Source of the DNA: Chitinophaga varians
GTDB taxonomy: Bacteria > Bacteroidota > Bacteroidia > Chitinophagales > Chitinophagaceae
DNA length: 64,000 nt
Direction: 5' to 3'
Assembly: GCF_014529945.1 (NCBI RefSeq)
Contig: NZ_JACVFB010000007.1
Location: 186,001 to 250,000 of the forward strand
In this document: positions 54,001 to 62,136 of the stretch, one piece after another
Layout of the letters: the number at the start of each line of letters is the position of its first letter
Position numbering within the stretch: the stretch's first letter is position 1
The notes under the pieces: model-generated
The model's database searches: none
The model's input: only the letters and a program-made list of their open reading frames with translations
What the model was told of the DNA's origin: nothing
Position numbers and translations under genes: made by a program

Positions 54001-54605
54001 AATCCCACACAGGAAACCAACAACTCAGCGCGGGCATCGGCATTACGCAGTACAAAAAATCCCGCCTGATCGGTAATAGCGGCTATGTTGGTCCCTTTCA
54101 CCCGGACGGTAACACCTGGCACAGCATCTCCATGTTTGTCGACTATTCTGCCCTGCACCTCCTGCGGCGGGAGCAGGTCGGGTTGTTCCGGTTTGTTTTC
54201 CGCAGGCAGCTTCCTGGAAATGACGATGGTATTGCCTTCGATGTCAAACACCAGGGGTTTGTCCAGCAGTATCCTTGCCAGTGCGGTTTTTAATGGTTGT
54301 TCGCGTATATCCGCTGATACCGGGCGAACATCCGACAAATCCTGGTTCCTGTAAAAAAACACAAATCCTGTTTGTTGTTTGATTACACTGAACACCTGTT
54401 GTAGGGGTGTGTTCCTGCATGCAACGGTAACGGTTTGAGCATTCCCGGTGGCATAGGTGTGCAGCGCCACCACCGTTAATAAAAATGCGGTCAATTTCAT
54501 TGCTCTCCAGATTTTGGTAATTCGGTGATTTTCGGAAACCAGGGGTCTATCACCCCCGGTTGATACAAAAGTTTGGTGCCTGTTGCCGGCAACATTAATT
54601 TTCAT
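51069..54605 (-). CDS. SusC-family TonB-dependent receptor with STN domain
   Basis: 1178 residues as opened at 54605; MKLTAFLLTVVALHTYATGNAQ at 54500 is the signal peptide proper, and long extensions like this one (MKINVAGNRHQTF...) are common in annotated Chitinophaga SusC genes. It has an STN domain (VTVACRNTPLQQVFSVIKQQTGFVFFYRNQDL), CarboxypepD_reg-like (GRIVDKHGDAVPGVTVRVKGTN), plug (VVVGYGSTKRKDLTGSVASVNVEEV, DPLYIIDGVQV, ILKDASATAIYGSKAANGVIIITTKKG) and barrel ending KQFNLGLRFGF. It works with the FecR and sigma genes upstream and the SusD downstream. Confidence 0.93.
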   Translation of the reverse strand: MKINVAGNRHQTFVSTGGDRPLVSENHRITKIWRAMKLTAFLLTVVALHTYATGNAQTVTVACRNTPLQQVFSVIKQQTGFVFFYRNQDLSDVRPVSADIREQPLKTALARILLDKPLVFDIEGNTIVISRKLPAENKPEQPDLLPPQEVQGRIVDKHGDAVPGVTVRVKGTNIAAITDQAGFFVLRNADARAELLVSCVGFEPKTVSLGGKTKLEIQLNAKVDDLNQYVVVGYGSTKRKDLTGSVASVNVEEVKNVPFASIDQALSGKAAGVQVTQADGSPGGVAKIRIRGGTSLLGGNDPLYIIDGVQVTIQNRYIQNQAEVVNPIERAGSDDPNNSVNGSFTRGLNSLAGLNISDIESIDILKDASATAIYGSKAANGVIIITTKKGKLNQKPVLEANYYAGVSQPIREKLLNREQYINLLQEAARTKNAVRAAAGEEPDPVATNVSNNPESLGTANTDWLKLVLRNALTHNADISVRGGGSGSRYYTSLAYTKQDGVLKGTDFSRIAGKISLDNEITSKLRIITNLDYGFTKNNITNGIYPAAMYAPPTLPAYNPDGTPYQFLGSQIGGYDYQGYQNPMVLLDGINTGKTASLLGSLSGDYDVLKNLKFRSTLSVNYNNFHQQNYVPSTAVIASANGVSSSNGGTASQGQTEDVNLFIENTLTWDKQFNENHRLNLLGGTSWQKYRFNSFSASGQGFPDDKYLNNISSAAVTLPATGSSGQNSLLSFYMRANYALKEKYLLTFTGRSDASSKFPAHNRVGYFPSGGAAWRISEEPFMKKAVWVNELKLRVSAGYTGTQNFGDNLYYTLYTPGSYGGVNALIPSQLGNSKIKWESTLQKDLGLDFELFGSRLRGVIGYYEKITTGLLLSTQLPPSSSYSSVISNIATISNKGLEVDLRTDFIKGKHFQWTGALNISGNRSRVEDINNDFTDPNDAGATYLNANAVVRKGEPLGLFYGYKQTGIIRDQKQLDEYKKVFVYAKYFAPYLGIGDAMYEIGNDGFYKQDVIGQAQPDFYGGFTNTFTYKNFSLITLLTFSHGGQMLYIADVQNKNFESFANRGARILQRWTPENPSAERPRLILGEYGAHTSSAEVYDASYLKLKSITITYQLPARVAGKMHIRDASVYASATNLFTVTKYPGPDPEVSNNPYSLINGSSDVSTFPTVKQFNLGLRFGF

Positions 54606-54905
54606 ACCTTAGGTTGATTTTTGGTTGACAAATGTTCCTCATCCACCCCGTGAGGGGTAGCAGGAAAGATTCAAAAAATGGGTTAACCAACGATCAAACC
54701 TGGTGCGGACGCCAATCTTGACACCAGGTTTTTTTATGGATGAGGCATAAGCCCTCTATGCCCGGTGGGCAACGTTTACTTCATAACAGGTATTATTGAA
54801 TGACAATCACTCAGGCCTTTGTACAGGCCCGGTTAAACGATTCACCGGTTTTTATGGTACCGGTTGTTGGTAATGGTTGGTTATAGATGCTGATAGATGT
54901 TCAAC
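54606..54905 (-). promoter_or_regulatory. SusC leader region with two hairpins
   Basis: 300 bases between FecR and SusC. AAACCTGGTG (54696-54705) pairs with CACCAGGTTT (54722-54731) and is followed on the plus strand by a T-run to 54735. Nearer SusC, ACCCC/GGGGT (54645-54649 and 54654-54658) forms a small stem that repeats the GGGGT core seen at the sigma/FecR junction. No gene is seen. It is probably the sigma-dependent promoter and leader of the SusC operon. Confidence 0.45.
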
Positions 54906-56039
54906 TTATGGATAAATAACCAGTCTCCTCTCCTCTTCCAGTTTAAAATTAATCCTTGCCTGCTTCAATATCTTCATCAACTGGTTTTGTGTCAGGTTTC
55001 TCCCAATCTCGCCGGTGAACGTACCTTCCGGCACTTTCCCTTCATACACTACATCAATGTTATACCACCTGGCCAATTGCCGCATCACCGTCGGAATGTC
55101 TGCGTCGTCAAAAGAGAAATAGCCATTTTTCCAGGCCACGGCGCTGTTAACGTCCACATGTTTCAGCCATTCGATTTGGTTATTGCCCGGTGTTACTTTC
55201 GCCTGCTGGCCTGGTTCCAGGTGTTTGAATGCACCGGGAGTCCTTACCAGTACCGCTCCTTCCAGCAGCGTGGTTTTAATCGTTTGCTCATCGTCATAGG
55301 CATTGATATTAAAATGTGTCCCTAATACCAGCACATCGACATCATTTACCTTTACTTCAAATGGACGTTTAGCATCTGCCGCCACTTCAAAATATACTTC
55401 TCCGGTAACGGACACCGCTCTGCTGCTACCGGTAAACGCGGTGGGATAGCTGATGGAGGAGGCAGCATTCAGCCACACATCGGTACCATCCGGCAATGTT
55501 ACCCTGAACTGTCCGCCTCTGGGCGTGCGTAATACGTTATTCACCGCAGCGTTGCCATTATTCTTATACACGATCTGTCCATGTTGGGTCTTCTCCATTT
55601 TCACGCCCTGTAACGTCACCTGTCCGGCGCCAATGCTGTCAAGGTTCACCGCCGAGCCATCCGCCAGTGTGAGCGTCGCTTTATCACCGCCGGCATGCAC
55701 CGGCAACGGTGTAGCATCCGCCACCAGATCACGTTTCCGTATCTTACTAAAGAGATAGTACCCGCCACCGGCCATGATCAGGACCAATACGGCGGCGGCC
55801 ACCTTCCTGTACGATATACGGGCTATGCGCCTTTGCGGAGGCTGTGTGGCCACCTGCAGGCGACGGTACATCCGCTCCTTCAGGCTGTCCTCCGTCTCCG
55901 CTGCTTCCACCGTTACATGGGCCGTCAGTTCCTGTGCGTCATAACTATTGTACCATTGCAACAAACGTCCTACTTCCTCTTCACTGGCGGTACCGGCCAG
56001 ATACTTTTCCGAGAGTATAGCCAGTTCTTTCTTGTCCAT
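54906..56039 (-). CDS. FecR-type anti-sigma factor
   Basis: 377 residues. The cytoplasmic part (1-85, KKELAILSEKYLAGTASEEEVGRLLQWY) is followed by a membrane helix (VAAAVLVLIMAGGGYYLF, about 85-102). The periplasmic FecR domain has TPRGGQFRVTLPDGTDVWLNAASSISYPTAF and GEVYFEVAADAKRPFEVKVNDVDVLVLGTHFNINAYDDE. The STN-like tail is YFSFDDADIPTVMRQLARWYNIDVVY and ends LKQARINFKLEEERRLVIYP. It regulates the sigma factor encoded 79 bases upstream. Confidence 0.92.
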   Translation of the reverse strand: MDKKELAILSEKYLAGTASEEEVGRLLQWYNSYDAQELTAHVTVEAAETEDSLKERMYRRLQVATQPPQRRIARISYRKVAAAVLVLIMAGGGYYLFSKIRKRDLVADATPLPVHAGGDKATLTLADGSAVNLDSIGAGQVTLQGVKMEKTQHGQIVYKNNGNAAVNNVLRTPRGGQFRVTLPDGTDVWLNAASSISYPTAFTGSSRAVSVTGEVYFEVAADAKRPFEVKVNDVDVLVLGTHFNINAYDDEQTIKTTLLEGAVLVRTPGAFKHLEPGQQAKVTPGNNQIEWLKHVDVNSAVAWKNGYFSFDDADIPTVMRQLARWYNIDVVYEGKVPEGTFTGEIGRNLTQNQLMKILKQARINFKLEEERRLVIYP

Positions 56040-56096
56040 TCATTTTTGAATTTACAGGTGTTATATAATGTAAGTATGGAAACGGAAGTCTTACCC

Positions 56097-56124
56097 TACC
56101 CCCGGGGGAAAATTTTTTTTAATA
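56097..56124 (-). promoter_or_regulatory. conserved sigma/FecR junction element (second copy)
   Basis: On the minus strand TATTAAAAAAAATTT (56124-56110, including the sigma stop codon), seven bases, then GGGGTA (56102-56097). It has the same 15-mer, spacing and hexamer as at 40602-40629. The intervening bases here form CCCCCGGGGG. Confidence 0.65.
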
Positions 56125-56679
56125 CAGGAAGATGGCGTGGAAATAATTCCGGAACTGTACCCGGAGGCGCTGCAACGCTTTGGTGATGTGTTTTTCCACG
56201 GCTTTCTCGGAGATCTGCAGCTGGTCGGCTATTTCGCGGTTGGTAAGGCCGGCATTGCGGCTGTAGTTAAAAACAAGGCGGCATTTTTCGGGTAACTGCT
56301 TCAGCTGGTGTTCCATGGATTGTTGCAGGAAATGCAGTTGCGCTGTTTCATCGGCCACTGCCTGCAGGGATTCGGGAAGCGCCTCTACCGTGGTCACACG
56401 GGCCGTTTTGGAGAGCTGGGCAAATACGGCATAGCGGTTGGCGGTAGCGAGATAAGCGGGCAACGACCGGATAACAGACTGGCTTCTGCGTTGCCATAAG
56501 CCGGCAAACACATCCTGCACTACATCTTCAGCCAGCTCACGGGAATGCAGGCGATCGTACGCCAATACATACAGGCGTTTCCAATACCGGTTGTAAATTT
56601 CTGTAAACGCGGCATGATCGTCAGCGGCCATCAGTTGAACCAGCTCTTCATCAGCATAGAAGGTGTAGTCTGTCATCAT
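56119..56679 (-). CDS. ECF RNA polymerase sigma factor (SusC/D-linked)
   Basis: 186 residues. Region 2: HAAFTEIYNRYWKRLYVLAYDRL, AEDVVQDVFAGLWQRR and LPAYLATANRYAVF. Region 4: LPEKCRLVFNYSRNAGLTNREIADQLQISEKAVEKHITKALQRL. It starts MMTDYTFYADEELVQLMAADD. A near-perfect promoter lies at 56757-56788, giving a 70-base leader. It heads the operon sigma-FecR-SusC-SusD-TlpA-TlpA. Confidence 0.9.
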   Translation of the reverse strand: MMTDYTFYADEELVQLMAADDHAAFTEIYNRYWKRLYVLAYDRLHSRELAEDVVQDVFAGLWQRRSQSVIRSLPAYLATANRYAVFAQLSKTARVTTVEALPESLQAVADETAQLHFLQQSMEHQLKQLPEKCRLVFNYSRNAGLTNREIADQLQISEKAVEKHITKALQRLRVQFRNYFHAIFLY

Positions 56680-56756
56680 CTTAATATGTATAACACTGCT
56701 ATTGCCGGCAATTGTCTGTTACTTTCTGGTTGATTTTTTTGCGGTGGTTGTTAATT

Positions 56757-56788
56757 CAAATCTAAGCTTTCAAAGGGAGATAAACAAA
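56757..56788 (-). promoter_or_regulatory. promoter of the sigma-FecR operon
   Basis: On the minus strand TTTG (56788-56785), 20 bases, TAGATTTG (56764-56757). Both boxes and the spacing fit the Bacteroidota housekeeping consensus exactly. Confidence 0.7.
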
Positions 56789-56845
56789 CCCGAACTATCT
56801 GAAAATGCTTTGGTGCAACATTACTTTCCCTATCCATCCCGGCTC

Positions 56846-57337
56846 TTACCGCCCTTTCGGAAGCTGTGCTGTCTTCAGACTCAGCCCCGTTTCTTTCTTC
56901 GTTTCAGACAACACAAACAAACTCCTGATCTTGGATATGTTTTCCAGTTTGGATAGTTTGTTGGAATAAAACAGCTCATAAGCTTCCATATCGGCGATCA
57001 CGATTTTCAGCAGATAGTCAAACTGTCCGCTCATCTTATAACTCTCCAGCACTTCAGGAAAAGAATTGATCTTTTGTTCGAAGCCCGACAGCTTATCGTG
57101 CCCATGGCTTTCGAGCGTGACGCTGGTGTAAGCGATCAGCGTACTGCCCAACTTAGCAGGATTGAGTACCGCCACGTAGCCGGTAATATATCCTTCTGCT
57201 TCTAACCGTTTCACCCTGTCGAAAATGGATGTTACTGATTTACCTAGTCTGGACGCGATCTCTTTGTTGGTGGTCCTGGCATCGGTCTGTAGTATGTCCA
57301 GAATGCATAGGTCGGTCATATCCGGTGTGAAACTCAT
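56846..57337 (-). CDS. Lrp/AsnC-family transcriptional regulator
   Basis: 163 residues from the ATG at 57335-57337 (MSFTPDMTDLCILDILQTDARTTNKEIASRLGKS). The N-terminal HTH ends SIFDRVKRLEAEGYITGYVAVLNPAKLG, and the ligand-binding RAM domain is TLIAYTSVTLESHG through SGQFDYLLKIVIADMEAYELFYSNKLSKLENI. The long upstream frame is not family-like. It is divergent from PEP synthase across about 205 bases, so it may control gluconeogenesis in response to an amino acid; this is inference. Confidence 0.9.
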   Translation of the reverse strand: MSFTPDMTDLCILDILQTDARTTNKEIASRLGKSVTSIFDRVKRLEAEGYITGYVAVLNPAKLGSTLIAYTSVTLESHGHDKLSGFEQKINSFPEVLESYKMSGQFDYLLKIVIADMEAYELFYSNKLSKLENISKIRSLFVLSETKKETGLSLKTAQLPKGR

Positions 57338-57343
57338 GGCTGG

Positions 57344-57359
57344 TTTTTGATCAAAAATA
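57344..57359 (-). promoter_or_regulatory. Lrp gene -7 box overlapped by a palindrome
   Basis: TATTTTTG (57359-57352, minus) is a perfect -7 box. It overlaps the perfect 14-bp palindrome TTTTTGATCAAAAA (57344-57357), seven bases before the start codon. This layout fits autorepression. Confidence 0.45.
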
Positions 57360-57542
57360 GGGATATGGGCACATATTGCCGAAAAAAAATCGGTCACAGC
57401 AACCGTTTCCGGTTTTGTTTTCGGCAGCCACGCCACGACGTCAGCCGGGATAGCAATTACAATAACTTTCAGGAGAAACAATTTACCACGTATGGAAGGC
57501 TGATATATAGTGCCTCCCCGTCAACATTAAATAGAATACTCC

Positions 57543-59987
57543 ATGAAAGAAAGTATTGTACTCCCGCTGGAAGAGGTGGGGCTGGACGCTATTGCCTTAG
57601 TGGGAGGGAAATCTGCCTCCCTGGGTGAAATGATCTCCGGACTGTCGAATGCCGGCGTAAAAGTACCGGGCGGATTCGCGATCACCACGAACGCCTATTA
57701 TCATTTTATGCAAAACAGCGGCTTAGACCAGTTTATCAGAGACCAGATAGCGCAGATCGATTTTAACAACATCAGCTCTTTACGCAGAGCAGGCCAACGG
57801 ATCAGGCAGGAGATCAGCAACTCCAGATTTCCCCATGAGCTCAGTCATGAAATCATTGCTGCCTACCACGCCCTGTCTGGCCAGTACGGTCAGGAGCAGA
57901 CCGATGTGGCCGTGCGTTCTTCCGCCACAGCAGAAGACCTGCCGGATGCCTCCTTCGCAGGGCAACAGGAAACTTTTCTGAACGTACGCGGGCCGGTAGC
58001 ATTAATCGATGCCGTACGGAACTGTTTCGCCTCGCTGTTTACCGACCGCGCCATCAGCTACCGCGAGAACTTCGGTTACGATCATTTCAGCATTGGGCTT
58101 TCCGTATGCGTCCAGAAAATGGTGCGTTCTGACCTCGGCGCTTCCGGTGTGGCCTTCTCCCTTGACACTGAGTCGGGCTTCCGCGACGTTGTCCTGATCA
58201 ACGGCTCGTGGGGACTGGGAGAGCTGGTGGTGCAGGGAGCTGTGTCGCCGGATGAATTCATTGTCTACAAACCGCTGATCCAATCACCCTACAGGCCTAT
58301 CCTTGAAAAGAAGATGGGCGTGAAAGACAAGCAGATGATCTATGGAGAAAGCAGCGACGAGCGGACACGCGTGATACCGGCCACCAAACAGCAACAACAT
58401 AGTTTCTGTCTCACCGACGACCAGATCATGGAGCTGGCCGGCTGGGTACAACGCATTGAATCCTACTACTCCGATAAAAAAGGCCACTGGTGCCCTATGG
58501 ACGTGGAATGGGCGCTCGACGGCCTTAGCCACGAGCTGTACATCGTACAGGCAAGGCCGGAAACGATTCATTCACGCCGCGACCGCGATAAAATTACCAC
58601 CCGCTCCCTGGATACCGGCAACACCGCGCCCAGGGAGATATTGAGAGGCATTGCTGTGGGCGACGGCATCGCCGCCGGCAAGGTCAACATCCTTTTCTCC
58701 CTCGACAACCGCGTGGCCACCGGTACCTTCCAGCCCGGAGATGTGCTGGTAACCGATATGACAGACCCCGACTGGGAGCCGATCATGAAAATAGCCTCCG
58801 CGATCGTTACCAATAAAGGCGGTCGTACCTGCCATGCGGCCATCGTAGCGCGGGAAATGGGCATCCCCGCCATCGTGGGCTGTGAAGACGCCACCGAAAA
58901 ACTGAGCAGCGGACAGCCCATTACGGTTAGTTGCGCAGAAGGGACCGAAGGCGTAGTATATGAAGGCATACTGCCGGTAAAAGAAAACCTGCTGGAACTC
59001 TCCAGTCTCCCTGCCGTTAAAACCCCGCTGATGCTAAATGTAGGATCGCCTTCCATGGCCTTTCAGTTCACGCATCTTCCGGGTAAAGGTATTGGGCTGG
59101 CCAGAGAAGAGTTTATCATCAATAACTACATCAAAGTGCATCCCCTCGCATTGCTGCGCCACCGGGAACTACAGGACGAAACATTATCTGCCGAAATAGC
59201 GCAACTGATCTATGGTTACGAGAACGAAGCCGACTACTTCATCAGCAAACTGGCGGCCGGCGTGGGAAAGATTGCCGCTTCCTGTTATCCCGACAAGGCA
59301 ATTGTGCGTTTCTCCGATTTCAAAAGCAACGAATACTACAATCTGCCGGGCGGAAAACATTTCGAGCCCAAAGAAGAAAACCCGATGATAGGCTGGCGTG
59401 GTGCTTCCCGCTACTATTCGGAAAAATACAAAACTGCGTTTATGCTGGAATGCGCCGCCATCCGCAAAGCAAGGGAAACAATGGGGCTGCGCAATATTGT
59501 AGTCATGATACCTTTCTGCCGCACCGTGGAAGAGCTCAGACAGGTGCTGTCGGTAATGGAAGAAGCGGGACTGGTAAGAGGCCGCAATGGACTAGAGGTT
59601 TACCTGATGGCCGAACTGCCCTCCAATATTATGATGGCAGAAGAATTTGCGCCGCATATAGATGGTTTCTCTATCGGCTCCAACGATCTTACACAGCTCA
59701 CACTCGGACTGGACAGGGACTCGGAACTCGTGTCCGGCCTGTATAACGAACTCAGTCCGGCTGTGCTGCGCATGATATCCCGATTGATAAAAGTAGCCAA
59801 AGAACATCAGGTAAAAGTGGGCATCTGCGGACAAGGGCCTTCGGATTTCCCGGAGCTCACCCGGTTCCTGGTGCAGCACGGCATAGATAGCATCTCTATA
59901 ACGCCGGACGCTCTCGTCAAAACCCTTTGGGCGGTACACGAAGCAGAGCAGCTGGTGGAGGCCTCTCTGTCTTCACAAACAGTATAA
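57543..59987 (+). CDS. ppsA: phosphoenolpyruvate synthase
   Basis: 814 residues, the usual length. The N-terminal ATP-grasp domain has ALVGGKSASLGEM, VAVRSSATAEDLPDASFAGQQETFLN and MDVEWALDGLSHELYIVQARPETIHS. The swivelling phospho-His domain has GGRTCHAAIVAREMGIPAIVGC with H431. The C-terminal TIM-barrel PEP domain has GIGLAREEF, SNEYYNLPGG, GWRGASRYYS, FSIGSNDLTQLTLGLDRDS and GICGQGPSDFPEL with C762 as the acid/base Cys. It converts pyruvate and ATP to PEP, AMP and phosphate for gluconeogenesis. A -7-like TAACTTTC is at 57463-57470. The neighbouring Lrp gene may regulate it. Confidence 0.93.
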   Translation: MKESIVLPLEEVGLDAIALVGGKSASLGEMISGLSNAGVKVPGGFAITTNAYYHFMQNSGLDQFIRDQIAQIDFNNISSLRRAGQRIRQEISNSRFPHELSHEIIAAYHALSGQYGQEQTDVAVRSSATAEDLPDASFAGQQETFLNVRGPVALIDAVRNCFASLFTDRAISYRENFGYDHFSIGLSVCVQKMVRSDLGASGVAFSLDTESGFRDVVLINGSWGLGELVVQGAVSPDEFIVYKPLIQSPYRPILEKKMGVKDKQMIYGESSDERTRVIPATKQQQHSFCLTDDQIMELAGWVQRIESYYSDKKGHWCPMDVEWALDGLSHELYIVQARPETIHSRRDRDKITTRSLDTGNTAPREILRGIAVGDGIAAGKVNILFSLDNRVATGTFQPGDVLVTDMTDPDWEPIMKIASAIVTNKGGRTCHAAIVAREMGIPAIVGCEDATEKLSSGQPITVSCAEGTEGVVYEGILPVKENLLELSSLPAVKTPLMLNVGSPSMAFQFTHLPGKGIGLAREEFIINNYIKVHPLALLRHRELQDETLSAEIAQLIYGYENEADYFISKLAAGVGKIAASCYPDKAIVRFSDFKSNEYYNLPGGKHFEPKEENPMIGWRGASRYYSEKYKTAFMLECAAIRKARETMGLRNIVVMIPFCRTVEELRQVLSVMEEAGLVRGRNGLEVYLMAELPSNIMMAEEFAPHIDGFSIGSNDLTQLTLGLDRDSELVSGLYNELSPAVLRMISRLIKVAKEHQVKVGICGQGPSDFPELTRFLVQHGIDSISITPDALVKTLWAVHEAEQLVEASLSSQTV

Positions 59988-60002
59988 GAGAAAAGACGTT
60001 TT

Positions 60003-60056
60003 CAAAAAAAATCTGTTGTCATGCCTCCGGGAATAGTGGCAGCATGGCAACAGATT
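60003..60056 (-). terminator. terminator downstream of LytTR remnant/AraC genes
   Basis: A stem of AATCTGTTGCCATGC with one mismatch to its partner (60042-60056 and 60010-60024), followed on the minus strand by a T-run (60011-60003). It may also slow plus-strand read-through from ppsA. Confidence 0.75.
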
Positions 60057-60300
60057 CAGCTAATGATCTTATCCTTCATCCTGCCCATGAAAGTTTCTTT
60101 GTAGCTGGAGCCAATGGGGATCATCTCTGTGGTATGCGCCATGTACACCACATTGTAGTGGATCATGGTAATATACCGGATGGCCACCACGAAAGATTTG
60201 TGGACCCGGATGAATTTGCCCGCCGGCATGCGGGCTTCCAATTCCTTCAGCGAAAGCCTGGAGAGATGTTTTTTTCCCGAGGTTGTTTGCCTGCATGAGA
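60056..60300 (-). pseudogene. remnant of a LytTR response regulator
   Basis: The minus-strand frame reads LSRLSLKELEARMPAGKFIRVHKSFVVAIRYITMIHYNVVYM... and ends with IPIGSSYKETFMGRMKDKIIS and a stop. This is the C-terminal half of a LytTR DNA-binding domain (the KSFVV helix-strand and the IPIGSSYKE end). The receiver and first half of LytTR are missing, and no proper start codon precedes it in frame. It lies directly after the AraC gene, and its own terminator is intact. It is best read as a decayed gene. Confidence 0.7.
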
Positions 60301-60312
60301 AAAAATAACAGC

Positions 60313-61482
60313 TTAGGCTTCCTCCTGTATACTAATATTCATTTCCTTCACATAACTACTGGGGGAGCGCTGTGTGATCTTTTTAAAATTGCGGTTAAAA
60401 CTGGTTTTGGAATTAAATCCACATTCAAATGCCAGCGCCAGCAGGGTATATTGATGGTTTTCCGGCTGCAGCAACAGCTGTTTAAAAGCCTCTACCCGGA
60501 GTACATTGATGTAGTCGTAAAAACTTTTTCCCTCTTTTGAATTGATCACCTGGGAAAGGATGGCGGGATGTACGTCCAGGATTTTGGCCAGATCGCCCAG
60601 CGTCAGCCCGGAGTCTTTGTAACAATGCTGTTCCCGCATAAGTGAACGAAGCGCTGCATGAATCCTGGTGGCTTCCGTATCCGTAAGCCCGCTTTTTTCA
60701 TACTTTACTTTTTTAATGGCCACCTCCTCCATGACCACAGGTTCCGGTGCTTTCTCCGGCGACGCTATTTCAGCAGGAGGATATACCTGATGCGTGGGCA
60801 GCTGGTCAGAGAAGATACCTACCTGCCGGATACCAAAGTAACCGATAAAGAAGATAAACAGCGCCACCACGATATACAGTGATTGTGCTGATGGCGAGCA
60901 TATAACGACGATCCATATGGTGCCCATTCCCCCGATCAGGTAGCGCAACCAGTTCAGTGTAATCTTGTCCGTATTGGAAAACTGTGCCGCAACATTCTGA
61001 CGGTGTATGCGCAGCAGGTGTAAGGACAATAGTACATATACCACCCCTGAAACGATGATGCAGCCGACCATCCATCGGAATAGCGGTTCAAAACCCGATG
61101 GCCGGCCCACGCCCATTTTCTCCGGCACAGACATGGCCCCCAGCACAGGCACCAGTATCACTGCGGTCAGCAGCGATGGGATGAAGTGGAGTAGGTTACG
61201 CCATCGATAACGCTGCTGACCGGTGAGAAATAAAATATACAGATACAGAAAAGGACCGTGCAGGAATGGGAATGGCAGCTCCCACCCGATCAGCGCCGGC
61301 ATGTCGCTCATTTTGTTGTAGGCGTACCACCCCATCAGCGCCTGATGGATGATCGCACAGAAGAACCAGGCACTCAGTATTTTATCCGCAGTACTTTTTT
61401 TTGGCTTGCTGATCAGGATAACAAACAGGAAAAGCGAAATAAAAACACCCCCCATATATAGAACGCGCCAGTCCGATAACAT
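60313..61482 (-). CDS. membrane-bound AraC-family transcriptional regulator
   Basis: 389 residues. Seven membrane helices fill residues about 5-235 (YMGGVFISLFLFVILIS, PFLHGPFLYLYILFL, LYIVVALFIFFIGYFGI). A charged linker (about 240-275) leads to an AraC domain with LTLGDLAKILDVHPAILSQVINSKEGKSFYDYINVLRVEAFKQLLL and FECGFNSKTSFNRNFKKITQRSPSSYVKE. This is a common Bacteroidota type in which a 7TM sensor is fused to the DNA-binding domain. The target is unknown; the genes at 61550-62937 lie behind it in the same direction. Confidence 0.9.
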   Translation of the reverse strand: MLSDWRVLYMGGVFISLFLFVILISKPKKSTADKILSAWFFCAIIHQALMGWYAYNKMSDMPALIGWELPFPFLHGPFLYLYILFLTGQQRYRWRNLLHFIPSLLTAVILVPVLGAMSVPEKMGVGRPSGFEPLFRWMVGCIIVSGVVYVLLSLHLLRIHRQNVAAQFSNTDKITLNWLRYLIGGMGTIWIVVICSPSAQSLYIVVALFIFFIGYFGIRQVGIFSDQLPTHQVYPPAEIASPEKAPEPVVMEEVAIKKVKYEKSGLTDTEATRIHAALRSLMREQHCYKDSGLTLGDLAKILDVHPAILSQVINSKEGKSFYDYINVLRVEAFKQLLLQPENHQYTLLALAFECGFNSKTSFNRNFKKITQRSPSSYVKEMNISIQEEA

Positions 61483-61511
61483 ATCCGTTGTTAGTCTTAG
61501 GTAGTAAATAC

Positions 61512-61519
61512 CAAATATA
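61512..61519 (-). promoter_or_regulatory. -7 box of the AraC gene
   Basis: TATATTTG on the minus strand, a perfect TAnnTTTG, in the apex of an imperfect inverted repeat (GTTAGTC...GACTAAC, 61490-61541) that may end the upstream transcript. Leader to the ATG at 61482 is about 22 bases. Confidence 0.5.
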
Positions 61520-61549
61520 AATGTATTTACCTGACTAACAGTGAATCTT

Positions 61550-62128
61550 TCAGTGTTTCAGCCGCATGCCTACCCCCATTTCTATGCTGATGTTTTGGAA
61601 AGTGCTGACGGGGTAACCTTCAAAAGGGTAAAAAGGCAGGTAGGTCCTCACGTTGAAGGTATAACGTTTTCTTCCGAGAGACCAGTCCACCAGCAGCCCT
61701 ACATCTGGCATCAGGGTACTGCTTTTGGTGGTGATCTTTTCCAAACCGGGATAATCCAGCGTTTCTTTGAACGCGATCCGCCGCGCGCCTCCCATCGCCA
61801 GCAGTGTAAGCCGGACCAATTTCCGGGGGCCGGTCATCGAGTACCCTACTCCGAATTTTTGAGAGAACTGCAAACTATAGTTCGTTTCGATATTGTAGGT
61901 ATTTTTCGCCACGGCACTGGCCAGCATGGTATGAGCGCCCAGCACCCAGTTCCCTTTTAACGGATATTCCAGTGTGACAGCGGTGAGGGCTTTTACCGGC
62001 AGGCTCCATGGCAGCACGCCTACGGCCGGTTTGATCGTCAGACGGGACCATGGGGATGTTACAGGATAATTTTGCCCGTGTGCACGGGTAGCCAGTAATA
62101 ACAGACAAACAAAAATGATATTCCGCAT
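61550..62128 (-). CDS. outer membrane beta-barrel-like protein
   Basis: 192 residues with a signal peptide (MRNIIFVCLLLLATRAHGQ). Alternating hydrophobic strands (LTAVTLEYPLKGNWVLGAHTML, YSLQFSQKFGVGYSM, YTFNVRTYLPFYPF, ISIEMGVGMRLKH) fit a small barrel with a C-terminal strand. There is no known family motif. It starts eight bases after the esterase lipoprotein gene, so they form an operon. Confidence 0.65.
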   Translation of the reverse strand: MRNIIFVCLLLLATRAHGQNYPVTSPWSRLTIKPAVGVLPWSLPVKALTAVTLEYPLKGNWVLGAHTMLASAVAKNTYNIETNYSLQFSQKFGVGYSMTGPRKLVRLTLLAMGGARRIAFKETLDYPGLEKITTKSSTLMPDVGLLVDWSLGRKRYTFNVRTYLPFYPFEGYPVSTFQNISIEMGVGMRLKH

Positions 62129-62136
62129 AAGTCGTT

